Positions 17,805 through 26,512 of a DNA stretch of 64,000 nucleotides are shown here, piece after piece. Position 1 is the stretch's first letter, and each line of letters starts with the position of its first letter. Source of the DNA: SZAS-18 sp038322235 (lineage in GTDB: Bacteria > Verrucomicrobiota > Verrucomicrobiia > Chthoniobacterales > SZAS-18); contig JBBQFQ010000007.1 of NCBI GenBank assembly GCA_038322235.1, forward strand, positions 62,001 through 126,000, in the 5' to 3' direction. The notes under the pieces are model-generated. The model saw only the letters and a program-made list of their open reading frames with translations. It searched no databases and was not told the DNA's origin. The translations under genes and the position numbers were made by a program.

Positions 17805-19243
17805 ATGTGACCACGCTTCCGCCCTGCACTCCGGCGAGCCAGCGAACGCACGGCGATATCTTCGTCCGGCGGATGATCGGGATCTATATCTTCCTTTGGT
17901 TCGCCGAGGGCTCGCTTCGCAAATGGTTCCTGCCGGAGTACAACGCGCCACTGCTCGTCATCCGGGACCCGTTCCTTCTCCTCGCCTACATCCAGGCGTT
18001 TAGTTCCGGAAAATTCCCCGTCGACCGCCTCACCAGCTCCACCGCGCTACTCGGGGTGGTGAGCCTTCTGGCCAGCCTCGTGGCCAGCGAAACCGGTAGC
18101 CTCCTCGCGAACGCCAGCGGATTCACGAGTGTCGCCGTCGTCATCTTCGGGCTGCGGGCGAATTTTCTTCACCTCCCTCTGATTTTGCTCATTCCCGTCT
18201 ATTTCGACCGCGAGGACGTTGTCCGCATGGGACGCTATTTTTGCTATCTCGCCCCGGCGATGGCTGTGCTGGTATACATTCAATTCCATTCCTCCCCGGA
18301 TGCGTGGATCAATGCGGCCGCCGGCGGCGAGGGTCGTCAGATCGAAACGGCCCACAACAAGATCCGGGCCGCGGGCGTCTTTTCGTACACGAACGGACTC
18401 GTCGGCTACGCGACTCTGCTCGTGGTTTTTCTGACCCAGCGTTTGCTGGAGCCCGCCACCCTGTCCAGGATCGTTTTTTTGGCCGCTGGGGCCTCCGTTG
18501 CCATCTTGGTCGGACTTTCCGGGAGTCGGTCGGCCGTCGGCAGCGCGATCGGAGTATGGTTTGCGCTGGGCTATGTCTGCCTGCGAAAGCCTGCCCTGGC
18601 GCCTCGTGCCATCCTGCTCTTCCCCTTGGTGATTCTGGGAATCGCGGCGATCGCCTATAACCCCGCCACGAGTGAGGGACTCGACGTTCTGGAGGAGCGA
18701 TTTGGCGGTGAGGATGAAGTTCGAACGGGATTCGCCTATCGCTTCCTCGGGGACTTCACGTCACCGCTGCTGATTCTTCCGGACGTACCGTTCTTCGGCT
18801 ACGGCCTTGGCATGGGAACCAACGCCGGAGCTGCGCTCGTCGTGGGCAAGCGGGCGTTCCTGCTCGCCGAAGGAGATTTCGCCCGGGTGCTGCTGGAGAG
18901 CGGCCCGATCCTTGGGCTGGCGTTCATGATCCTTCGCGCGGCCTATGTGGCGCGTCTCTTTCAGGAGTCTCGCCTTGCGTTACAGCAACGCGTGGACGCG
19001 CTTCCGATGCTCCTCCTCGGCGCGTGCTGGTATCTCATCTTCAGCGGTCAGTTTGGACAGCCGACGGCGCTCGGATACGCCGTCATCGCCGGCGGCCTCT
19101 GCCTGGCGGCGTGCCGGGTTCCCGTCGCATCCGCTTCACCCGAGGTGGGCCCCACCGACCCGCCCGTCACGACGATCGAAAGCGGCATCCCCGCGCGCCG
19201 GGGCCGTTCCGCCTACGCGGAACGGCTGCACGGCGGTCGTTAG
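17801..19243 (+). CDS. Wzy-like O-antigen polymerase/ligase family membrane protein
   Basis: A 480-residue integral membrane protein with about eleven or twelve hydrophobic segments. The long periplasmic loop around GEDEVRTGFAYRFLGDFTSP and the segment GYGLGMGTNAGAALVVGKR, followed by LLESGPILGLAFM, match the O-antigen polymerase/ligase (Wzy/WaaL) layout, in which an exposed loop with Arg/His residues carries the active site. It would polymerise repeat units delivered by the flippase at 1-1272. The C-terminal 40 residues are polar and probably cytoplasmic. Polymerase and ligase roles cannot be separated from sequence. Confidence 0.75.
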   Translation: MNVTTLPPCTPASQRTHGDIFVRRMIGIYIFLWFAEGSLRKWFLPEYNAPLLVIRDPFLLLAYIQAFSSGKFPVDRLTSSTALLGVVSLLASLVASETGSLLANASGFTSVAVVIFGLRANFLHLPLILLIPVYFDREDVVRMGRYFCYLAPAMAVLVYIQFHSSPDAWINAAAGGEGRQIETAHNKIRAAGVFSYTNGLVGYATLLVVFLTQRLLEPATLSRIVFLAAGASVAILVGLSGSRSAVGSAIGVWFALGYVCLRKPALAPRAILLFPLVILGIAAIAYNPATSEGLDVLEERFGGEDEVRTGFAYRFLGDFTSPLLILPDVPFFGYGLGMGTNAGAALVVGKRAFLLAEGDFARVLLESGPILGLAFMILRAAYVARLFQESRLALQQRVDALPMLLLGACWYLIFSGQFGQPTALGYAVIAGGLCLAACRVPVASASPEVGPTDPPVTTIESGIPARRGRSAYAERLHGGR

Positions 19244-19269
19244 GGCCACCGGCTTCGCGCCGGGTCCAC

Positions 19270-20424
19270 ATGCGTCTGCTTCAACTCGCCAATTATCCGC
19301 GCGACGCTCAGGAGTCGATGCTCCGCTTTGCAGAGATGCTTCGGAATGGCTTCGCCTCCCGGGGCGTCGCGATCGTCCGAACCGCTCCCGCGGTGCTCGG
19401 CGGCCGCCTGAGCCGCCAGACCGTTCAGGGGATGGGGAAATGGCTCGGTTATCTGGACAAGTACCTGCTTTTCCCGTTCCAGCTCCTGCTTGCCGTCTGG
19501 CGGCACCGCCCTGACCTGGTTCACATCACCGATCACTCGAATGCGCTCTACGTTCCCGTGCTTCGCCGTCTCCATCGCCGCCTGCCGGTCCTCGTGACCT
19601 GTCACGATCTTCTTGCCGTCCGGTACGCGTTGGAGAATCTCGATCCAGAATACCGCATCGGAGCCGCGGGGCGCGCGCAACAACAGGCCATCGTCCGCGG
19701 TCTCCGCCAGGCGACTCATGTCGCCTGCGATTCGGGCGCGACCCTCGGGGATGTAAAGCGGCTCGTCGTGGCGAATGGCACGCCGGTCGCGAGCGTCATT
19801 CCCGTTGGGCTGGCTTTTCCCTACCGGCCGCTTTCGCGGGCCGAAGCGGACGCCCGTCTGGGTGCACTCCGATCCGCGCTCGACGCCCACCCCGCGTTCC
19901 TGCTCCACGTGGGGTCGGGCCAGCCGCGCAAGAACCGGCCGTTTCTGCTTCGTCTTCTGGCCCATCTCTCGGCGAGCTGGTCGGGGGCGATCGTTTTTGC
20001 GGGTGCGCCGTTGACGCCGGAACAGCGCGCCCTCGCGGCGGAGTTGGGAGTGGCCGGCCGTGTCATCGAAGTCGTCGGGCCGGACAACGAGGTTCTGAAC
20101 GCACTCTATGCCCGCGCGGCCGCCTTCTTGTTTCCCTCGCGGGCCGAAGGATTCGGCTGGCCGATCATCGAGGCGCAGGCGAGCGGATGTCCCGTGCTCG
20201 CGAGCAATGTCGAGCCCCATCCCGAGGTCGCGGGTGCTCGCGGGGCCGCGCTGCTCCCGCTCGACGACCTCGCGGCCTGGTCGGAGGCGCTCCGGGAAAT
20301 CCTCCCACCGGGATCCGCGCGTCGGGCCGATCTCGTGGAGGCGGGCGCGGAGAACGCGCTTCGTCACCAGCCTGAGGGCATGATCGCAGATTACGAGGGG
20401 CTCTGTGCGCGGTTGATCGCCTGA
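19270..20424 (+). CDS. GT4 family glycosyltransferase
   Basis: A 384-residue GT4 enzyme, 26 bases after the polymerase. VHITDHSNALYVPVL and VLVTCHDLLAVRYAL are acceptor-domain signatures; FLLHVGSGQPRKNRPFLLRL starts the donor domain; EGFGWPIIEAQASGCPVLAS carries the E-x7-E motif. DHSN and CHDL residues suit mannosyl/galactosyl transferases, but the sugar is not determinable. Confidence 0.88.
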   Translation: MRLLQLANYPRDAQESMLRFAEMLRNGFASRGVAIVRTAPAVLGGRLSRQTVQGMGKWLGYLDKYLLFPFQLLLAVWRHRPDLVHITDHSNALYVPVLRRLHRRLPVLVTCHDLLAVRYALENLDPEYRIGAAGRAQQQAIVRGLRQATHVACDSGATLGDVKRLVVANGTPVASVIPVGLAFPYRPLSRAEADARLGALRSALDAHPAFLLHVGSGQPRKNRPFLLRLLAHLSASWSGAIVFAGAPLTPEQRALAAELGVAGRVIEVVGPDNEVLNALYARAAAFLFPSRAEGFGWPIIEAQASGCPVLASNVEPHPEVAGARGAALLPLDDLAAWSEALREILPPGSARRADLVEAGAENALRHQPEGMIADYEGLCARLIA

Positions 20425-20430
20425 CTCGCC

Positions 20431-21090
20431 ATGTTTAAGCGGATTATTGCCCTCCTCCTTCCGTGGCCGCTGCGTCGCCACTGGCTGCAGCGCTGCTTCG
20501 GCTACTCCATTCACCCGCGCGCGCGGATCGGGCTCGCCTGGGTGTTCCCGGAGACGCTCGAGATGGGAGAGGGGAGCAGCATTGGACACGCGACGGTCGT
20601 CAAAGGCCTCCGCCTCCTCCGCCTCGGCGCGCAAGCGAGCATTGGCCGCGGTTGCTGGATTACGGGCTTTCCCCGCGGCGCGGCGCGGCATTTCCAGCAT
20701 CAGCCGGAGCGGCGCCCGGAACTCATCGTCGGCGCACACAGTGCGATCACGAATCGCCATTTGATCGACTGCACCGCCTCCGTGGTCCTGGGCGAATTCA
20801 CCACGTTCGCCGGGTTTGCCTCGCAAATCCTCACCCACAGCATCGATCTCGCGGCCAGCCGCCAGTCGAGTGCTCCCGTCACAATTGGGAATTACTGTTT
20901 CGTGGGGACGAACAGCGTTCTTCTTGGGGGCGCGATTCTGCCGGATCACTGCGTTCTGGGCGCGAAGTCGCTCCTCAACAAACCTCTCACGGAGACCCAC
21001 ACGCTCTACGGGGGAGTTCCGGCCGTGGCCTTGAAGAAGCTTCCCCCGAATCTGGGCTACTTCCTCCGCCAGGAGGGATTCGTCGATTGA
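20431..21090 (+). CDS. left-handed beta-helix acyltransferase
   Basis: A 219-residue hexapeptide-repeat transferase, likely an O-acetyltransferase for the glycan. Repeated [LIV]-G-x4 turns run from about residue 45 (TLEMGEGSSIGHATVV) to 200, ending with GNYCFVGTNSVLLGGAILPD and HCVLGAKSLLNKPL. No catalytic His of the classical type could be assigned with certainty. It follows the GT4 gene by six bases. Confidence 0.82.
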   Translation: MFKRIIALLLPWPLRRHWLQRCFGYSIHPRARIGLAWVFPETLEMGEGSSIGHATVVKGLRLLRLGAQASIGRGCWITGFPRGAARHFQHQPERRPELIVGAHSAITNRHLIDCTASVVLGEFTTFAGFASQILTHSIDLAASRQSSAPVTIGNYCFVGTNSVLLGGAILPDHCVLGAKSLLNKPLTETHTLYGGVPAVALKKLPPNLGYFLRQEGFVD

Positions 21091-21118
21091 CGACCCGCCC
21101 GCGAACCCGTCCCGCCTG

Positions 21119-22279
21119 ATGCGTCTTCTCCACGTGGTCGCGAGCACGGATCCCGCCGAGGGCGGAGTCACGGAAGCCGTGCGTCAAATGTGCGAGTCTC
21201 TCACCGCGTTGGGCCACGCGTGCGAGGTCGCCAGCCCGGAGGAACTGGCCTGCGCCACATCCGGCTACCCCGTTCCCCGGCACTGTCTCGGTCCGGCGAA
21301 ATCATCCTACCGCTACACGCCGCGACTGCCCGCCTTCGTCCGCGCGAACGCCCACCGCTTCGATGCCGTTCTCGTCCACGGCATGTGGCAGCATCCCGGC
21401 TTGGCTGTCCGGAGCGGGTTGCGGGGGCTCGCGACGCCGTATTTCGTTTATCCGCACGGGATGCTCGATCCCTGGTTTAAGCGCACGTACCCCCTCAAGC
21501 ACCTGAAGAAGTGGCTCTACTGGCCCTGGGGCGACTACCGGGTATTGCGCGATGCGCGCGCCGTGCTTTTCACGTGCGAGGAGGAGTGCCGCCTCGCGCG
21601 CCAATCCTTCTGGCTTTATCGCTGCCGGGAGCAGATCGCTCCGCTCGGTCTCGCGGATCCCGGGTCGGAGCGGGGCCCGCAGCATCTCGACGCTTTTTTC
21701 GCCCGCCATCCCGAGCTCAGGGAGAAGCGCCTGCTCCTCTTCCTCGGCCGACTCCACGTCAAAAAAGGCTGTGATTTGCTGCTGGACGCGTTTGCGAGCG
21801 CGGCCGCGATGCATCCGGCCGCGCATCTGGTCATGGCTGGCCCGGATCAGATGGGATGGCGCGGTGAGCTCGAGCGCCAGGCCGCGCGTCTGCGGATTTC
21901 GGACCGCGTGACGTGGCCGGGGATGCTTACGGGCGATTCGAAATGGGGCGCGCTCCGCGCCGCGGATGCGTTCGTGCTGCCGTCGCATCAGGAAAACTTC
22001 GGTCTCGCTGTGGTCGAGTCCCTCGCCTGCGGAACGCCGGTGCTGCTCTCGGATCAGGTGAACATCTGGCGCGAGATCGTCGCCGATGGGGCCGGGCTGG
22101 CGGCACCAGACGATGCGGAGGGGACGCGAAAACTGGTCGCCGCGTGGGCTCAGGATGCTCCTGGATGGCAGACCCGGCGCGACGTCGCCCGCCAGACTTT
22201 TGTCGATCGCTTCGAGAGCCGCCGCGCGGTGGCCCGGCTCGCTGAAATCCTCGCGCCGGGAGCGCAAAAATTGTCCTGA
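21119..22279 (+). CDS. GT4 family glycosyltransferase
   Basis: A 386-residue GT4 enzyme. MRLLHVVASTDPAEGGVTEAV has the glycine loop; VYPHGMLDPWFK is a signature of capsule/colanic GT4 enzymes; LLLFLGRLHVKKGCDLLLDA opens the donor domain; ENFGLAVVESLACGTPVLL has E-x7-E. The gene converges on the minus-strand methyltransferase with 30 bases between stops, which include a short GCGAGA/TCTCGC hairpin without a T-tract. Confidence 0.9.
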   Translation: MRLLHVVASTDPAEGGVTEAVRQMCESLTALGHACEVASPEELACATSGYPVPRHCLGPAKSSYRYTPRLPAFVRANAHRFDAVLVHGMWQHPGLAVRSGLRGLATPYFVYPHGMLDPWFKRTYPLKHLKKWLYWPWGDYRVLRDARAVLFTCEEECRLARQSFWLYRCREQIAPLGLADPGSERGPQHLDAFFARHPELREKRLLLFLGRLHVKKGCDLLLDAFASAAAMHPAAHLVMAGPDQMGWRGELERQAARLRISDRVTWPGMLTGDSKWGALRAADAFVLPSHQENFGLAVVESLACGTPVLLSDQVNIWREIVADGAGLAAPDDAEGTRKLVAAWAQDAPGWQTRRDVARQTFVDRFESRRAVARLAEILAPGAQKLS

Positions 22280-22309
22280 GCACCTCGCGAGAAGCAAATC
22301 TCGCCCCGC

Positions 22310-23134
22310 TCAGAGTCGACGGCTCAAAGCGCGCATCCAGAACCAAACGCGGCCGGCGACGCGGCTTTCGTCCGTCGCCCGAAGGAGCAGTTCGGCATCG
22401 AGCGATCCCTGAAAATGGGGCGTGTTCTCCTCCAACCATCCGGTGCGGCTCGTGGCTTCGATTCGGCGAATCGTGTGGGTGGAGTCAAAGCGTGTCCGCA
22501 GGAGCGCTTCCACCGCCACCGATGGTTCGGATTCCTCGTGGATCTCCACGAGTACGTCGCTTCGCAGCAGTGACCGCGCCTGCGCGGGATTCAGCAGCTC
22601 GGTTTCGAAGCCTTCGATGTCGCAAACCACGAGGGTCTCACCTTGCGCCAGGGCCTCGAGCTCCGCGTGCGTGCATAGTGATCGGACGTGAACTCGCCCT
22701 TCCGCCGCGTTGAGACCCGCGAGGCGCGCGACCTGCCGGCGCGAGAGGAAATCCGTGTCGAACGCGAAGACGTTGGCGTCGGAAAGGATCAGCGCCAAGC
22801 CGACCGCGTAGTATCCTTCGGCGGAGCCGACGTCGATGACGGTCCGATACGATTGCTGACGAATTTCAGCGATGATGGGGTGCAGCTCCGCTTCGTAGGA
22901 GCCCAACCATTTGGGGGTGATAGACCCCCAGACCACTTCGTCGAAATAGTGCATGCCCTCGAAGGGGCCACGCTGGACGAGGATGGGGCTACGCCCGGGG
23001 AAAAGTCGGCGTCGGACTTCCGCGTGGAGCTCCGAGAACCTCCTCTTGAAGTATTGCCGATGGCGGATCGCACGAATGCTGTTCACCACCGACGGGACTC
23101 GTCGTTCCAGAAAAGTTCGCAAAACCCGCTTCAT
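22310..23134 (-). CDS. FkbM-like methyltransferase
   Basis: A 274-residue SAM methyltransferase. TVIDVGSAEGYYAVGLAL is the SAM-binding loop, FAFDTDFLSRRQVARLAG motif II, and LVVCDIEGFETELLNPAQ the post-I acidic segment that marks the FkbM-type group. The start is ATG at 23134 (MKRVLRTF); 66 extra in-frame residues upstream are Arg/Pro-rich and were rejected. It runs opposite to the surrounding glycosyltransferases and in line with the next methyltransferase gene (92 bases between). The target is unknown. Confidence 0.78.
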   Translation of the reverse strand: MKRVLRTFLERRVPSVVNSIRAIRHRQYFKRRFSELHAEVRRRLFPGRSPILVQRGPFEGMHYFDEVVWGSITPKWLGSYEAELHPIIAEIRQQSYRTVIDVGSAEGYYAVGLALILSDANVFAFDTDFLSRRQVARLAGLNAAEGRVHVRSLCTHAELEALAQGETLVVCDIEGFETELLNPAQARSLLRSDVLVEIHEESEPSVAVEALLRTRFDSTHTIRRIEATSRTGWLEENTPHFQGSLDAELLLRATDESRVAGRVWFWMRALSRRL

Positions 23135-23226
23135 GGCAAGTCGCTCCGCGGCCCGGAGTTGAACGGAGACATCCTTTGCACCCGCCTCCCCATACCGCGA
23201 ATCACCGGCCCCGCAATCGGCGGGCG

Positions 23227-24138
23227 TCAGGTCCCGCGAAACCCCCCGCGAAGCACCCGCCAGCCCCGCGGCGTCAAAGCCGCCCGGGCGAGGTCGGGTC
23301 GGCGCGTGCCGAGGTAGCTGGGAGATTCCCAAGCCTCATCCACGCCTGGAGTCGAAGCGTCGAGCAGCGCGGGTCCGAAAAGGTGATAGCCGAGCGAGAA
23401 CACTTCGTAGCCCCAATCGCGCAAACGCGATGCGACCCCGGTGGCCGCGGGATCGAGATCCTCGAAAATCACATGCTCGATCGCCCCGCGCTCCAGCGCG
23501 CTCGCCGCTCCGGCGATGACTGCGCTTTCCGCGCCCTCGACGTCGATTTTGAGCAATCGGCAGCTTCCGCCGGCGAGCGTCTCGTCGATCGTGGTCAGTC
23601 GGACGGGCCGACGGGTGGCCTCAGGAGCCGCTGGCGATTCGGGATCGACGAGACGGGACATCCCTTCGTTGAAGGCAAACGCCTCCTCTTCCAGGGTGGC
23701 GGAGCCGGGGGTCGACCCCAGCGCGCACTCGTGCAGGACAATCTCGGCGCAAGCCCCGCGCGCCCGCGCCCGGGCCGCGTTCCGGGCGAGGCGCGCGAAG
23801 ACCACGGGGTGCGGTTCGAACGCGTGAACCGTTCCACGCGGCCCCACGCACGCGGCGAAGAGTGCCGTCATGTAGCCGAGATTGGCGCCCGCATCGATGG
23901 CCATGTCTCCCGCGTGGAGCAGGCGGCTCGCTGCCTCGCTCACGGCCACGTCGAAGATGCGCTGGCGGAAAATTTCTCCGCCCACGAGCTCGTGACGGTT
24001 CACCTCCAGTTCTGAGCCCCACGGGAGACGCACGATGACTTCGTTCCCACTTGGAGGCTTCAATTTCTGCCAGACTCGTCGCAGCGCGGTCCCCGGCGCA
24101 AAGACGTAGCACGGCTTGAGTAGTCCTCGCGATCTCAC
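23227..24138 (-). CDS. FkbM family methyltransferase
   Basis: A 303-residue FkbM-type O-methyltransferase. DMAIDAGANLGYMTALFA is the SAM-binding motif, AFEPHPVVFARLARN motif II and LLKIDVEGAESAVIAGA the conserved KIDVEGxE segment of the family. The start is uncertain. GTG at 24138 has AGGG just upstream; an ATG at 24276 would extend into the divergent acetyltransferase gene. The intergenic space of 114 bases to that gene should hold divergent promoters. It probably methylates a sugar hydroxyl. Confidence 0.82.
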   Translation of the reverse strand: MRSRGLLKPCYVFAPGTALRRVWQKLKPPSGNEVIVRLPWGSELEVNRHELVGGEIFRQRIFDVAVSEAASRLLHAGDMAIDAGANLGYMTALFAACVGPRGTVHAFEPHPVVFARLARNAARARARGACAEIVLHECALGSTPGSATLEEEAFAFNEGMSRLVDPESPAAPEATRRPVRLTTIDETLAGGSCRLLKIDVEGAESAVIAGAASALERGAIEHVIFEDLDPAATGVASRLRDWGYEVFSLGYHLFGPALLDASTPGVDEAWESPSYLGTRRPDLARAALTPRGWRVLRGGFRGT

Positions 24139-24252
24139 GGCCCTGCCGATATCGCGTTCCGCGCCTCTTCGCAACGAGGCCAGACCCGCGCTCGCCTGCC
24201 AGACGAATTTCGGTGTAGTCTGCCGTTCCCTCTCGAAAGCGTTCTCCCTCCC

Positions 24253-24822
24253 ATGTCCACGCCCTTGCAGACCCATCGCCAGGATGACTTCGGTACGTCA
24301 CCGTGGACGCTGGCGCAGCGGGTGAAGATGGCGCTCTGGATTGTGAGCTGGAAGCTTTTTTGCGCGTGGACGCCAAAGCAGTTGAACGTGGTTCGCCTCG
24401 CGGTCCTCCGCGCGTTTGGAGCGCGCCTCGAAGGCCGGCCCTTCATCCACCCGAAGGCGCGCATCCGCATCCCCTGGCATTTGACCATGCATCACCGCGC
24501 CTGCCTCGGCGAGGAGGCGAATGCCTACACGCTGGGCGAAATCGAGATCGGCGAGGGCAGCACGGTCGCCCAGGAGGCCTACCTCTGTACGGGAACGCAC
24601 GATCTCGACCACCCGAAGTGGCCTTTGCAGACGGCGAAGATCACGATTGGCCGTGACGCCTTCATCGGCGCGCGCGCCTTCATTCTCCCGGGGGTGACGA
24701 TTGGCGACCGCGCGATCATCGGCGCCTGCTCGGTCGTGACGAAGGATGTTCCCGCCAACGTGATTTGCGCCGGTCAGCCCGCCCGGGTGATTCGCGAGAG
24801 GCTGGGCCCTGCGACGACATGA
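24253..24822 (+). CDS. WcaF-like hexapeptide acetyltransferase
   Basis: A 189-residue left-handed beta-helix acetyltransferase close to the colanic-acid WcaF group. CTGTHDLDHPKWPLQTAKI contains the catalytic His within the GTHD motif, and FIGARAFILPGVTIGDRAII is the run of hexapeptide turns, ending VICAGQPARVIRER. It should transfer acetyl from acetyl-CoA to a sugar. The stop overlaps the next ATG. Similar in class to the gene at 20431 but not its close copy. Confidence 0.88.
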   Translation: MSTPLQTHRQDDFGTSPWTLAQRVKMALWIVSWKLFCAWTPKQLNVVRLAVLRAFGARLEGRPFIHPKARIRIPWHLTMHHRACLGEEANAYTLGEIEIGEGSTVAQEAYLCTGTHDLDHPKWPLQTAKITIGRDAFIGARAFILPGVTIGDRAIIGACSVVTKDVPANVICAGQPARVIRERLGPATT

Positions 24823-25655
24823 TGGGCGAGTTGACCATCGTCGTCTTGACGCGGGATGAGGAGCGCGATCTGCCCCGCTGTCTGAAATCGCTCCAGGGCT
24901 GGGGCGAGGTCGTCGTGCTTGATTCCGGGAGCACCGACGCCACCTGCGAGATCGCGCGCGGCGCGGGTGCGCGGGTGCTGAGCCATCCATTCGCCGGGTT
25001 CGGGACGCAGCGGAATTGGGCCCTCGACTACGCGGCGATCGCCACCCCGTGGGTGCTTTTTCTGGATGCCGACGAAGTCGCGACCCCCGCGTTTCGCGCG
25101 GCCGTGGACAGCGCCATCGCAGGCGCCGGCCCGGCTGTCGCCGGATTTCACTGCTGCTGGCGGACGCTGCTTGGCGGACGCTGGCTGAAGCGTTGCGACT
25201 CCTTCCCCAAATGGCAGTTCCGTCTCCTGCGCGCGGGCCGGGCCCGTTTCATCGACTCCGGACACGGTCAGAAGGAAGGCGCGGTTGATGGTGAGACCGG
25301 ATTTGTCCGGATGCCGTACGATCATCATGCCTTCAGCAAGGGTTGGTCGCACTGGCTCGAAAAGCACAACGGCTACTCGAGCCAGGAGGCGCGTGAACGG
25401 CTCCATTCGGAGGCCCCGGCCCGGGACATCTTCTCGCCGGATCCGTCCCGGCGAAACCGCGCGCTGAAACCCCTCGTGAGCCGTCTGCCGGGCTGGCCGT
25501 TGCTCCGTTTTTTGCACATGTATCTTTTCCGCCTCGGGTTTATCGAAGGCCGGCCGGGGTTGGACTACTGCGTGAACATGGCTTTCTACGAGCATCTGAT
25601 CCGCCTCAAGATGGACGAACTTCGGGTTGCCAGGAATCCCCTGCCGCCGGCATGA
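24819..25655 (+). CDS. GT2 family glycosyltransferase (WaaE/KdtX-like)
   Basis: A 278-residue GT2 enzyme of the lipopolysaccharide-core WaaE/KdtX type. TIVVLTRDEERDLPRCL opens the fold, VVLDSGSTDATCEIAR and VLFLDADEVATP carry the nucleotide-sugar and DXD motifs, and HHAFSKGWSHWLEKHNGYSS is characteristic of this group. The start uses adjacent ATG codons at 24819/24822; the first gives the ATGA overlap. Its downstream neighbour is a paralogue. Confidence 0.87.
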   Translation: MMGELTIVVLTRDEERDLPRCLKSLQGWGEVVVLDSGSTDATCEIARGAGARVLSHPFAGFGTQRNWALDYAAIATPWVLFLDADEVATPAFRAAVDSAIAGAGPAVAGFHCCWRTLLGGRWLKRCDSFPKWQFRLLRAGRARFIDSGHGQKEGAVDGETGFVRMPYDHHAFSKGWSHWLEKHNGYSSQEARERLHSEAPARDIFSPDPSRRNRALKPLVSRLPGWPLLRFLHMYLFRLGFIEGRPGLDYCVNMAFYEHLIRLKMDELRVARNPLPPA

Positions 25656-26512
25656 ACAAGGTTCCCATCGCCATCTTTATCCCCGCGAAAAACGAGGCGC
25701 ACAACCTGCCCCGGTGCCTCGCCTCCGTCGCCTGGGCGGATCAGGTCTTCGTCGTGGATTCCCAGAGCACGGACGGGACGGCCGAAGTCGCGGCGGCGCA
25801 TGGTGCAGAGGTCGTGCAGTTCCACTTCAAGGGCACCTGGCCCAAGAAGAAGAATTGGGCCCTCGTAAACCTCCCCTTCCGGCACGAGTGGGTCTTCATC
25901 CTCGACGCCGACGAAGTACTCCCGCCCGGCACCGAGGCGGAATTTCGTGAGATCGTCGAAGACAACCGCCCCGAGAACGGTTTCTGGATCAACCGCCGCT
26001 TCATGTTCATGGGCCGCTGGCTCGAGCACGCGTATTATCCGAGCTGGAATCTGCGCCTCTTCCGGCACACGCAGGGCCGCTACGAGAAGCTCACGGACGC
26101 GGTCACGAACAGCGGGGACAATGAGGTGCACGAGCACGTCGTCGTTGCCGGTGCGACGGGCCGGCTCCGCGCGGAGATGGATCACTACGCGTTCCCGAGC
26201 GTCGACGTCTTCGTCGAGAAGCATAATCGATACTCCAACTGGGAGGCCCGGGTCGCGCTCGACCGTTATCTCGGCGGCAGTGCCACCGCCCTCCAGCACG
26301 AACAGATCGGGTGGCGCCGCCGCGTCAAACTGCTGGCGTCCCACCTCCCCTTTCGCCCGCTGCTGCGCTTTCTCCACGTCTACGTCTGGCAGGGCGGATT
26401 TCTCGACGGACGCGAAGGCTGGTATTTCGCCCGGTTGCTCGCGATGTATGAATTCCTCTCCGTCGCCAAATCCTACGAATTGAAAAAATCGGCTCCCGCC
26501 GATCGTCGCTGA
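25652..26512 (+). CDS. GT2 family glycosyltransferase (WaaE/KdtX-like)
   Basis: A 286-residue GT2 enzyme paralogous to the preceding gene. AIFIPAKNEAHNLPRCL, FVVDSQSTDGTAEVA, VFILDADEVLPPGTEAEF and DVFVEKHNRYSNWEARVAL correspond motif by motif, and both end with an RFLH.Y..(R/W).GF segment. The pair probably adds two successive sugars or arose by recent duplication. ATGA overlap with the preceding gene; TGATG overlap with the next. Confidence 0.88.
   Translation: MNKVPIAIFIPAKNEAHNLPRCLASVAWADQVFVVDSQSTDGTAEVAAAHGAEVVQFHFKGTWPKKKNWALVNLPFRHEWVFILDADEVLPPGTEAEFREIVEDNRPENGFWINRRFMFMGRWLEHAYYPSWNLRLFRHTQGRYEKLTDAVTNSGDNEVHEHVVVAGATGRLRAEMDHYAFPSVDVFVEKHNRYSNWEARVALDRYLGGSATALQHEQIGWRRRVKLLASHLPFRPLLRFLHVYVWQGGFLDGREGWYFARLLAMYEFLSVAKSYELKKSAPADRR

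Noticed and set aside
19240..21171. 643-residue minus-strand frame antisense to a GT4 and an acyltransferase gene
   Set aside because: Shadow of two conserved genes; no domain recognised.
22287..22304. Bidirectional terminator between converging genes
   Set aside because: The stem is only six base pairs and no T-tract follows on either strand.
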